Positions 53,820 to 62,559 of a stretch of DNA of 64,000 bases are shown here, one piece after another. Both the position numbers and the translations under genes were made by a program. The stretch's first letter is position 1, and each line of letters opens with the position of its first letter. The notes under the pieces were generated by a model that did no database searches, was not told the DNA's origin, and saw only the letters and a list, made by a program, of their open reading frames with translations. The DNA comes from Desulfobacteraceae bacterium (lineage in GTDB: Bacteria > Desulfobacterota > Desulfobacteria > Desulfobacterales > Desulfobacteraceae), in NCBI GenBank assembly GCA_024226935.1, contig JAAELK010000214.1, positions 1 to 64,000 on the forward strand. Direction: 5' to 3'.

Positions 53820-56063
53820 CTAGGATATACTTTCAACCCGGTTGCGACCATTGTCTTTGGCAAGATAAAGGGCCTCGTCTGCTCTCAATATCATTATTCG
53901 GGAGTTATCCCCTTTTTTAAAGCTGGTGACACCAAAACTGGCGGTCTGGACACCTGCCTTGCCAAAACCTTTTGCCTCAATACGGCGGCATAAACTTCGG
54001 GCCATACCGGAGGCATTGTAAATATTAATCTCGGGACAGACAAGGAGAAACTCTTCTCCTCCCCATCTGCCAAATATATCTGTGACCCGTATGTGATTCT
54101 TTACCAGATTGCTAAGCTTTTTTAAAACCTCATCTCCTACCTGGTGACCGTAAGTATCATTAACAGCCTTAAAATAATCGATATCAAGGATGATAATAGA
54201 AAGATCCCGGCCATGACGAATGGAGCGTTTAAGTTCCAATTCAAAGGCCCCTTCAATATAACAGCGGTTAAATATCCCAGTCAGGCCATCCGTAATGGAA
54301 ATGTATTCAAGTTCATCTGTTTTTTTTGTTAGCTTTTCGTGGGCAATGGCGATCTGCTTATTCAAACGGGATAGATTCCTGTTCCATAATACCACAATCA
54401 TCAAAATGATTCCGAAAATGGACATGGCTTGCCACAAAAGGGTGTAGTCCGGCCTGCGTTTGAGTTCGTTTCCAATCCATTTTTGATAGATCTTTTCCAA
54501 TTCCTGGCGGTTTAAGGATCGAACCAACTTACCCATGATGGAATAGAGCAGTTTATTTCCTTTTTGCACCCCGATGCGCAACTCCTCCTTAATACCGGTA
54601 TGCCCCACCACTTTAAGGTTGGTAAGGCCTACTTCCTGGATATAGTGGGAGGCAACAGGCAAACTTAAAATTACTGCATCCAACTGCCCAGTTGAAACAT
54701 CTATCAAACACTGTTCAATGGTTTCCATGGGGATATAATTTAATTTCGGATATTTTTGAATCACTTTCCCAAGGAGGTTGCTCCCTGCCACCATGCCAAT
54801 CCTCTTTGATCCCAATCTGGAGATATCTGAAATAAAGGGGAAATCTTCCCGGGCAATAACCACCACATTATAATCCATGAAAGCTGAGGTAAAATCCAAC
54901 TGCTCTTTTCTTTTGCCAGTTTTACTTATCATGGGAAGGATATCGCCGGCACCTGTTTCCACCTTGCGAACCGCATCGGCAAAGGACAGGCTTGGGATTA
55001 ATTTGAAGGGAACCTTCAGTTTTTTACTAAACATTTCCAGAAAATCTGCTGTCATGCCGATTATCTGATTTCCTCGAATAGCTGAAAAGGGCAGTCGTTC
55101 AGGCGACACACAAACACGAATCTGGTGTTTTTCTTTCAACCAATTTTGTTCGTCAAGGGTCAATCCCACATATTCCTGGCTGACCTTCCATCCCGATTTA
55201 GACAACCATTTTTGCTTGAGCGCTTCCATTTCAGATGGGGTAACGCCGGCAAGGGTCTTATTCAATATAGAAAATAAGATCGGGTTGGTTTTCAGCACGG
55301 CAAAACGCAGGGAAGATGCTTTTTGAAGAATTTCATTTTTCAAGCTCCTGGAAAATTTAAGATCGGTAAAACCCAATTCATTTATAAGATACCGGGCAAG
55401 CCCCTCCCGTTCCACAGTAGCTGTCACCTTACCCAGGTCTACATATTCAAAGGCCTGAGCACTACTTTCTACCTCGATTATATGAACCTCGGGGTAATAG
55501 GTTTTAAAAAATTCAATGGTAGCCCATCCCTTTGGCAGGGCAATGATCTTTTTGTCCAGATCATTAAGATTTTGGATATCCTGGGTATCGGATTTGAAAA
55601 CAAGTACATACTTACCGTGATAAAAGGTGGAAGAAAAGAGGGCTTTTTTTTGTCGTTCCGGGGTAATGGCCACGGAATGAATCACATCCAAACGTCCGTC
55701 AAAGAACATTTTCATCAATTCATCCCAGGTGTATCCATTGACATAGCTTATGGAAAGTCCTGATTTACGGGCCAGAAGATTCATTAAATCAATACTAAAA
55801 CCGGCAGGCTTGTCATCGGCAATAAAGTCAAAGGGCGGCCAGTCAAATTCGTTGGACACTTTGATTTTCGGGTGGGTATCAATAAATGCCTGCTCTGTAG
55901 CCGTATAAAACCTATCGTTTCCCGTATACTCTTCCTGACTGAATTGTGAGCTGTATCTTGATTGTATTCCAGGGGTATCTGCATGGATAATGGGAAGAAA
56001 AAATAAAAAAAAGACCATAAAAATCAAGATATTGCAAAAAAGATACTTTATCCGGCAGTACAA
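53820..56063 (-). CDS. Diguanylate cyclase with two tandem solute-binding sensor domains
   Basis: A 747-residue membrane protein. The signal segment ends at IIHA. Two family-3 solute-binding domains follow: about 50-275 (IKVSNEFDWPPFDFIADDKPAGFSIDLMNLLARKSG) and about 310-530 (IRVCVSPERLPFSAIRGNQIIGMTADFLEMF). A span (543-562) leads to a GGDEF domain with GGEEF at 668-672 and the I-site RVTD at 659-662. It should make cyclic di-GMP in response to one or two periplasmic ligands. Start is TTG at 56063, with AAGGAG 7 bases upstream. Monocistronic, it lies between the SPFH operon and a divergent histidine kinase. Confidence 0.93.
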   Translation of the reverse strand: MYCRIKYLFCNILIFMVFFLFFLPIIHADTPGIQSRYSSQFSQEEYTGNDRFYTATEQAFIDTHPKIKVSNEFDWPPFDFIADDKPAGFSIDLMNLLARKSGLSISYVNGYTWDELMKMFFDGRLDVIHSVAITPERQKKALFSSTFYHGKYVLVFKSDTQDIQNLNDLDKKIIALPKGWATIEFFKTYYPEVHIIEVESSAQAFEYVDLGKVTATVEREGLARYLINELGFTDLKFSRSLKNEILQKASSLRFAVLKTNPILFSILNKTLAGVTPSEMEALKQKWLSKSGWKVSQEYVGLTLDEQNWLKEKHQIRVCVSPERLPFSAIRGNQIIGMTADFLEMFSKKLKVPFKLIPSLSFADAVRKVETGAGDILPMISKTGKRKEQLDFTSAFMDYNVVVIAREDFPFISDISRLGSKRIGMVAGSNLLGKVIQKYPKLNYIPMETIEQCLIDVSTGQLDAVILSLPVASHYIQEVGLTNLKVVGHTGIKEELRIGVQKGNKLLYSIMGKLVRSLNRQELEKIYQKWIGNELKRRPDYTLLWQAMSIFGIILMIVVLWNRNLSRLNKQIAIAHEKLTKKTDELEYISITDGLTGIFNRCYIEGAFELELKRSIRHGRDLSIIILDIDYFKAVNDTYGHQVGDEVLKKLSNLVKNHIRVTDIFGRWGGEEFLLVCPEINIYNASGMARSLCRRIEAKGFGKAGVQTASFGVTSFKKGDNSRIMILRADEALYLAKDNGRNRVESIS

Positions 56064-56394
56064 GTCAAGACTCCTTTATTATAATAATGGCCGACTCAAA
56101 CTTTTTATATCCTTAACATATTCTTCAATACGATAAGGGCGTTTTTGATTTTCTCTTCCAAGGTGGCGATATTAATCCCGGCGCTATTTTCCAGGCAGCA
56201 AAATAAGTAGATTCAGTCTATTTTATACATGTTAAGGCAAAAAGAATCAAGGAGAGCTGTATTTTTTTATCAACCAAAATTTATAAAAATAAAAAATTTT
56301 AATCTCGGAAATACATAGTTTCCACGATACCAGCTTGACAATTCCTATCCCGGACAGTTAAATTAATTGAAACGATTATGGACCAGGAGGCACT
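56064..56394. other. Divergent intergenic region between two sensor genes
   Basis: 331 AT-rich bases that must contain the promoters of the diguanylate cyclase and the Cache kinase. No clear operator or RNA structure was recognised. Confidence 0.5.
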
Positions 56395-59214
56395 ATGAAA
56401 ATTTCCATACGCTGGGCCGTGATTATTGGATGTATCGTTCTCGTCTGGGGAACCCAGCTGATTATCATGCCGTTTTCTTTTTTTTCAAACAAAAAAGTTA
56501 TGTTGGGACATACCAAGGATATCATGCAAAATATTTTGGACCTGACCCTGGAAGAAACCCAGAATTTTTTTTCAATTGCCAGGGGTGCCGCCCATCTGAC
56601 CAAACGACTCATATCATCCCAGGTTGTAAATGCGAACAAGAAACAGGTTGAAAAACTGGAACTATATTTTATTGATCAACTTGAGATTTATCCCCAATTT
56701 GCAGGCATTTACTTTGCAACTCCCAGGGGGGATTTTTACTATGTAAACAGGGATAAAAACCTCTATCGCTCTAAATTCATTAATATCAATAAAGCCGGTA
56801 GGCAAGTTCGTTTGACCTGGCGGGACAAACAGATGAACCTGACAAATGAAAAAAATGATCCCCAGGATACCTATGATCCCAGAAAACGTCCCTGGTACCA
56901 AAAAGCGATAAAAGAAAAAAATATTATCTGGACAGATCCCTATGTGTTTTTTTCATCCCAGAAACCAGGAATTACCACTGCCGGTCCCATCTATAGTCCA
57001 GATGGTTCTCTGGTCGGCGTGGTGGGTGTGGATATCGAATTGGATGTTTTGTCCGGGTTTATCGGCAAACTGCGGGTGGGAAAAACCGGTATGGCATTCA
57101 TAATAAACCGGGATAAGAATGTGATTGCCTTTCCAGATATGAAACAACTCATATACCAGGGAGACAACAAGAGTGGGAAAATACGGCTACCAAAACTCAA
57201 TGAATTGCAAAATCCCCTTTGCAACCTGGCCTTCAATGCCATAGGAGGTGACGCTGTAAAATCAAAAACAAGAAAATTCGCCTATAGCCGTGGGCCGATC
57301 TTTGCCGAATTTGAGTCGGGGGGAAAAAAATACCATACCATGTTTACCCGGGTGGAGGCTTCCACCATATCCTGGATGATCGGTGTATATATTCCTGAAG
57401 CGGATTATTTCGGAGAAATCAATGCCAACCGAAATCTAACCCTGTTGATAACCCTGTTGGTTTCGGTGCTGGCCACCATTGGCGGACTGATGGTGGCCGG
57501 AAGAATTATCCGGCCCATCTCAGAACTGGATCGAGCAGCCCGGCAGATTAAAAATAATGACTACTCCTCTTTGCCACAGATAAACACTATCTTTGATCAA
57601 ATACAGCGAACGGCGGATACCTTTTATGATATGAAAAATGCCGTGGTGGTGTACAAGAAAGAATTGAAAAAAACAGAAGAAATTCATCGTGCCATTACAG
57701 ATACGGCCAATGAGGCCATTTTCATGGTGGATGACAAAGGGAAAATCTCCTATTGGAATACAGCCGCCCATATCCTTTTTGGCTACGATATCCAACAGGC
57801 CATTGGAAATGATATTCTCAGCCTGGAACCATTTGGGCAATATCTGAATTCAGAAGACTTAAGTTTATATTCCATATTCAGCCAAAGGGAAAATAATCAA
57901 CCTTTAAAGATGGTTGAATTAAAAGTTTTTGCAAAAGACGGCCAAAGTATTCCAGTGGAGTTATCCATGGTGGGAATCAGTATTCAGGATTCCCAATATG
58001 CCATATTCGTGATTCGTGACATCTCGGCAAAAAAAAAGAATGAGAAGGAAAAACTGGCCATCTGGAAGCAATTGCAACAGGCTCGTAAAATAGAGGCCAT
58101 CGGCACCCTCGCCGGCGGTATTGCCCATGATTTTAATAATATATTATCCGGAATTTTCGGATATGCAGAATTGCTCCGGGCTGAATTGAAGACAGACACT
58201 AAACTTCAAACCCATGTAGATTCAATCATCATGGCGGGGGATCGGGCAAGGAGCCTGGTCCGGCAAATTTTAACATTCAGTTTCCAGAATATTTATGAAT
58301 TCAAGCCTCTAAAAATACAATCCATTATAAAAGAAGCCTGCAATCTCTTGGCATCCTCCCTGCCGGGTTCCATAAAAATTACCCGGAACATTGATGATAA
58401 TTGCCGCCTGGTCCTGGGAGATGCCACCCAGATTTATCAGGTTGCCTTAAATCTAATAACCAATGCATGCCATGCCATGGAAGAAAAAGGTGGTATTCTT
58501 TCCATCGGCCTCAAAGAGGTAGAACTGTCCGGGGGAGCGCTTCTTAACGATCTGGAATTGGAACCTGGGCATTATCTATGTTACTCGGTTATCGATACCG
58601 GGGTGGGGATTAATGATCAGGTCATGGATAAGATATTTGACCCCTATTTTACGACCAAAGCCCAGGACAAGGGAACCGGTCTCGGGCTTGCGGTGATCAA
58701 AGGTATTGTTCAAAGTCATGGAGGAAAAATCCATGTGGAAAGTAAACCGGGTAAGGGCAGCAGGTTTAGAGTTTTTTTACCCTTGATCGAAGCAGACCAG
58801 GAACTGGGTGACATGACCGAACATACCAGGATTCAAAAGGGCTGCGAACACATTCTCCTAGTGGACGATCAAAAAGAGGTTATTACAATTGAACGACAGA
58901 TCTTAGAAGTCCTGGGATATCAGGTAACAAGCCGGTTTTCAGGCAAAGAGGCCCTTGAAACATTTATCGCCTCTCCCTCAACCTTTGACATGGTTATTAC
59001 AGATATGAGTATGCCCGCAATGACAGGAGAGATCCTGGCCCAAAAACTTTTATCCATCCAACCCGATCTCCCTATAATCTTATTAACCGGCTACTCTGAA
59101 GACATGAACCGTGACAAGGCCAGGGCTCTCGGCATCAAAGATTTCTTGATGAAACCGGTAAAGCTCAAGGAGTTTTCCAATACCATCCGGGAGGTTTTAG
59201 ACAATCCGCATTAA
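56395..59214 (+). CDS. Cache-domain hybrid histidine kinase
   Basis: A 939-residue sensor. The first span (6-28) and second (349-370) bracket a dCache domain whose second half has PWYQKAIKEKNIIWTDPYVFFSSQKPGITTAGPIY and VVGVDIELDVLSGFI, typical of ligand-binding dCache_1. HAMP follows (IIRPISELDRAARQIKNNDY), then a PAS domain (430-545), HisKA with His578 in TLAGGIAHDFNNILSG, the ATPase (GTGLGLAVIKGIV), and a receiver with Asp870 in MVITDMSMPAM. A strong CAGGAGG stands before the ATG. No partner regulator adjoins it; rlmN follows after 150 bases. Confidence 0.93.
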   Translation: MKISIRWAVIIGCIVLVWGTQLIIMPFSFFSNKKVMLGHTKDIMQNILDLTLEETQNFFSIARGAAHLTKRLISSQVVNANKKQVEKLELYFIDQLEIYPQFAGIYFATPRGDFYYVNRDKNLYRSKFININKAGRQVRLTWRDKQMNLTNEKNDPQDTYDPRKRPWYQKAIKEKNIIWTDPYVFFSSQKPGITTAGPIYSPDGSLVGVVGVDIELDVLSGFIGKLRVGKTGMAFIINRDKNVIAFPDMKQLIYQGDNKSGKIRLPKLNELQNPLCNLAFNAIGGDAVKSKTRKFAYSRGPIFAEFESGGKKYHTMFTRVEASTISWMIGVYIPEADYFGEINANRNLTLLITLLVSVLATIGGLMVAGRIIRPISELDRAARQIKNNDYSSLPQINTIFDQIQRTADTFYDMKNAVVVYKKELKKTEEIHRAITDTANEAIFMVDDKGKISYWNTAAHILFGYDIQQAIGNDILSLEPFGQYLNSEDLSLYSIFSQRENNQPLKMVELKVFAKDGQSIPVELSMVGISIQDSQYAIFVIRDISAKKKNEKEKLAIWKQLQQARKIEAIGTLAGGIAHDFNNILSGIFGYAELLRAELKTDTKLQTHVDSIIMAGDRARSLVRQILTFSFQNIYEFKPLKIQSIIKEACNLLASSLPGSIKITRNIDDNCRLVLGDATQIYQVALNLITNACHAMEEKGGILSIGLKEVELSGGALLNDLELEPGHYLCYSVIDTGVGINDQVMDKIFDPYFTTKAQDKGTGLGLAVIKGIVQSHGGKIHVESKPGKGSRFRVFLPLIEADQELGDMTEHTRIQKGCEHILLVDDQKEVITIERQILEVLGYQVTSRFSGKEALETFIASPSTFDMVITDMSMPAMTGEILAQKLLSIQPDLPIILLTGYSEDMNRDKARALGIKDFLMKPVKLKEFSNTIREVLDNPH

Positions 59215-59366
59215 TTTATCCTAAATTAACTCTCCTTGTTCTTCGGCAGATCCCAATATCATAATACAATGGATAACAACAAGTATACCCGGAACATTAA
59301 TTAATGGAAATATCCGGGCGGATCTGGTATTTTATAGCGTAAAATCAAAAATAAGAGACAAGGTAG

Positions 59367-60395
59367 ATGATGATAGATATTTTAGAGTTCACATTGGAGC
59401 AACTGACCAAAATCTTTAACCAGAATTATGGAAAAGGTAGATTCCATGCCCAGGCCCTGTTCCGGGATATTTTTAAACAGGGAAATAAAAAATTTCTCAC
59501 CAGCCCGGAATTCCTGGATTCCCCCAGGTTTGCTAAAGCTTTAGAAGGTAAGATAGCGATAAATCCAGGAGATGTGGTCAAAACATTTGACGAGGAGGAA
59601 CTGACCAAGTTTATCACCCGATTGTCCGATGGCCTTGAAATCGAATCCGTAATCATCCCCATGACCCGGCATAATACCCTGTGCATATCCAGCCAGGTAG
59701 GATGCAAAATGGGATGTAAATTTTGTGCAACCGGCCGCATGGGATTTAAACGTAACCTCACAATTTCCGAGATTACCGGCCAGATCTACAATGCCAGACA
59801 CCATCTGGGAAAAGATATTAAAAACATAGTCTTCATGGGTATGGGCGAACCCCTGGATAATTTTGATAATCTTATGAAGGCCATCCAGATCATAAACGAG
59901 CAGCAAGGCTTTGACATTGCCCTGCGCCATATGACCTTGTCCACAGTAGGTCTGATTCCGGGGATCGAAAAATTGGCCAAAATGAAAATGCCGGGTCTTC
60001 GCCTGGCTATTTCCATTAATGCGCCCAATAACACAATTCGCTCCCGAATCATGCCGATAAACACCCGGTTCCCCCTGGCAGCCTTGAAAAAAAGTCTGGT
60101 CGATTTCCCCCTGGCAAAGCGGGGAATATTTCTATTTGAATATATTTTAATCAAAGGCCTCAATGATTCCAAGGCCCACGCAGACATGCTGGCCGATTTT
60201 ATCACTCCTCTGCCCGTAAGACTCAACCTGATCGCATACAATCGGATCGAAGGTCTTGAATATGACAGCCCCTGTGACAGGGAAATGCATGCCTTTGCCG
60301 ACCTCTTGTCGGCAAAGGGGATAATGGTTATCAAACGCTGGAGTCGAGGTCGTTCGGTTGCTGCCGGATGCGGTCAGCTGGGGCGAAATATCTGA
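59367..60395 (+). CDS. rlmN: Dual-specificity RNA methyltransferase RlmN
   Basis: A 342-residue radical SAM enzyme that methylates C2 of A2503 in 23S rRNA and A37 in some tRNAs. The cluster-binding Cys are 113, 117 and 120 in CKMGCKFCATGRMGF. NIVFMGMGEPLDNFDNLMKA and RHMTLSTVGLIPGI are family hallmarks, and the catalytic Cys335 lies in AAGCGQLG at the C-terminus. Two ATGs in tandem follow an AAGGT site. A long imperfect hairpin at its end faces the convergent hydrolase gene. Confidence 0.97.
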   Translation: MMIDILEFTLEQLTKIFNQNYGKGRFHAQALFRDIFKQGNKKFLTSPEFLDSPRFAKALEGKIAINPGDVVKTFDEEELTKFITRLSDGLEIESVIIPMTRHNTLCISSQVGCKMGCKFCATGRMGFKRNLTISEITGQIYNARHHLGKDIKNIVFMGMGEPLDNFDNLMKAIQIINEQQGFDIALRHMTLSTVGLIPGIEKLAKMKMPGLRLAISINAPNNTIRSRIMPINTRFPLAALKKSLVDFPLAKRGIFLFEYILIKGLNDSKAHADMLADFITPLPVRLNLIAYNRIEGLEYDSPCDREMHAFADLLSAKGIMVIKRWSRGRSVAAGCGQLGRNI

Positions 60396-60410
60396 CCCAG
60401 AACCCATAAA

Positions 60411-62279
60411 TCAGGATGTGGGCCGGGTCAGATCAATGCTCAGGGCATAGACCCCGCTTTCCAGTTTTGCCGTTACCGGAAAAACACCTTTTTCGAACAC
60501 CTTGAGCATGGTCCGGTTGGAAGCCAGAATATCTGCTGTCATGGTAACGGCCCCTCTTTCTTTTCCCAATCGTGCAAGCATTTGGTACAAAAAAGTAGCA
60601 ATGCCGTGATCCTGATATTCTTCATCCACAACAAAAGCTATATCCACAAAGGGTTTGCCAGGATATTTAGCAATCCTTGCTTCGGCAATAATGGTCTGTT
60701 GTCCGGGTTCTCCCACCAAGCCCACCACGGAAAGCACATCCCGATAGTCTACATTTACATAGGCCTGCATTTTGGCATGGGGCATGGTTTTAATAGGGCT
60801 GAAATACCGATAATAGATAGCCTTATCAGAAAACCTATAGAATAACCTGCGCATCTGATCTTCATCCGATGGTTTAATGGCACGAAAATGAACATGGAGA
60901 CCGTTTTTAAATCGATGTTGGGTGGCAATCTCTGCGGGATAAAAATGGGCACTGTCCGCTAGAAACATCTGGTCTGGATAAAGAAGTTTTTCCATTTTTC
61001 CGCCATCCACAAGCCCCGGCCGATCTTCGGGATGGGCGATTTCTATAAGGGCCTGGGCACGTTCCCTCAAGGTCCTGCCCCTCAAGTGGGCAATCCCATG
61101 TTCCGTGACCACAAGATCCACTGATTCCGGGAGACTGAGCAGCTCCGGAGAATCATCCAGAAAGAGTCGAATATTGGGGGTACCTTCCCGATTGCGGCTG
61201 GGCAAGGCCACAATGGTATACCCCCCCGGAGAGATTTCAGCCCCGTTGAGAAAATCAACAATCTGTCCTGGACCGGCCGAAACATTGGCGGAACTGTCAT
61301 GCAGAGCCACCCGTCCTGACAGATCCACCCGACGAACGGGAAGAAGCATGACAAACCTGCGGCTCCTACCGATCTCCATGGGGCTGAACACCTTCTCTAT
61401 ACTCTGGAATTCAACCATGGGGTTTTTATCCAGCCATTGCATAAGTTCCTTACTACCCAAGGCATAAGCCGTTAAAGATCTTCCCCTGAACCTACCCTTT
61501 TGACGATTGGTAACCGCCCCACTTTTGACCAATTCCATAAGGGCATCCGTAAAAAACGGTGTGTGGATGCCCAGATTCCGTTTCCGGGACAAATATTTAG
61601 GCAAAGCTTCAAAAATAGGTCCAAATGTAAAGGCTAAACATGAACCATCATCAATGACGGAAGCAATATTTTCGGCGATCCGCTCAAATACCGGCTCCAC
61701 CGGATATCGGGGGAAATAAAAGGGAGGAACCTTGGCTTCAACAAGCATATGAAAATCATTTATATTCACAAAGGTATCCCCCAGGGTAAAGGGAATCTCA
61801 CTATTAACCTCTCCCACGACTATATCTGCCTGGGCCATGGCACGCCTTGCCACATCAACCCCCACACCCAGACTGCAAAAACCTTCCCCATTGGGCGGGG
61901 TGATCTGGACAAAGGCTACATCGATGGGAATCTGCCCTTCCTTGATCAAGGCCGGAATAGCAGAGAACCTGGAGGGGATCATATCCACCTGGCCGGTGGT
62001 AATCGCTTTGGCAGAGACCCAGCCCGAAAAAAATGTTCTAAGACGGTAACGTTTGGATTCCAGGGCAGTAAATGAAATGGCATCTCCAAAACTGAGCAAT
62101 TGAATCAAAGTCAGATCATCCAGAAAATGCCCCTGGGCTGTCATGAGCGCATTAACCAAAGTTCTGGGTTCTGCTGTACCCGTGCCGATAAAGATGTGCA
62201 TACCAGGCTCTATTTTGCTTAATACATCATCTGTGGATACGATATTTTTTTGCCAGGATGGAATTTTCTTTTTAAACAT
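60411..62279 (-). CDS. Acetyl-CoA hydrolase/transferase fused to a GNAT acetyltransferase
   Basis: A 622-residue fusion. Residues 1-430 are a coenzyme A transferase of the acetyl-CoA hydrolase class (GMHIFIGTGTAEPRTLVNAL, IPIDVAFVQITPPNGEGFCSLGVGVDVA, GPGQIVDFLNGAEISPGGYTI, VDLVVTEHGIAHLRGRTLRERAQALI). From about 475 a GNAT domain begins (HVHFRAIKPSDEDQMRRLFYRFSDKAIYYRYF) with the acyl-CoA binding turn EEYQDHGIATFLYQMLARLGKERG. The combination occurs in anaerobic deltaproteobacteria; whether the GNAT part regulates or is regulated by the transferase is unknown. Faces rlmN with 15 bases between stops. Confidence 0.92.
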   Translation of the reverse strand: MFKKKIPSWQKNIVSTDDVLSKIEPGMHIFIGTGTAEPRTLVNALMTAQGHFLDDLTLIQLLSFGDAISFTALESKRYRLRTFFSGWVSAKAITTGQVDMIPSRFSAIPALIKEGQIPIDVAFVQITPPNGEGFCSLGVGVDVARRAMAQADIVVGEVNSEIPFTLGDTFVNINDFHMLVEAKVPPFYFPRYPVEPVFERIAENIASVIDDGSCLAFTFGPIFEALPKYLSRKRNLGIHTPFFTDALMELVKSGAVTNRQKGRFRGRSLTAYALGSKELMQWLDKNPMVEFQSIEKVFSPMEIGRSRRFVMLLPVRRVDLSGRVALHDSSANVSAGPGQIVDFLNGAEISPGGYTIVALPSRNREGTPNIRLFLDDSPELLSLPESVDLVVTEHGIAHLRGRTLRERAQALIEIAHPEDRPGLVDGGKMEKLLYPDQMFLADSAHFYPAEIATQHRFKNGLHVHFRAIKPSDEDQMRRLFYRFSDKAIYYRYFSPIKTMPHAKMQAYVNVDYRDVLSVVGLVGEPGQQTIIAEARIAKYPGKPFVDIAFVVDEEYQDHGIATFLYQMLARLGKERGAVTMTADILASNRTMLKVFEKGVFPVTAKLESGVYALSIDLTRPTS

Positions 62280-62477
62280 GAAGATCTACCTCTTTATCAC
62301 TGAGTGTCGTATAATCACTTGTTGTTACCCATTGTCTATTCCCAGACCTTAAATGGTAAAAATAGTTTTTATCAAACGAATATTGACAGATAAGAGGTTC
62401 TTCGTCAATCAAAGGTTTTGTTTTGAAAACACCTTTGATTAAACACCTAAACGGGGTTTGCCAAGATAGTACTTTAC

Positions 62478-62505
62478 AAAAAAGCCCGGAAAAACCGGGC
62501 TTTTT
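62478..62505 (-). terminator. Intrinsic terminator of the YcaO-TPR gene
   Basis: AAAAAGCCCGG and CCGGGCTTTTT pair with a 5-base loop, flanked by T- or A-runs on both sides, 55-80 bases past the YcaO gene end. It should end leftward transcripts before the acetyl-CoA hydrolase gene. A second small hairpin (62514-62533, ATCCTGA/TCAGGAT) stands beside it. Confidence 0.8.
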
Positions 62506-62559
62506 AAAAAGACTATCCTGATCCAGGTCAGGATAATTTTTTCTCTCCTGGATTAAGAC

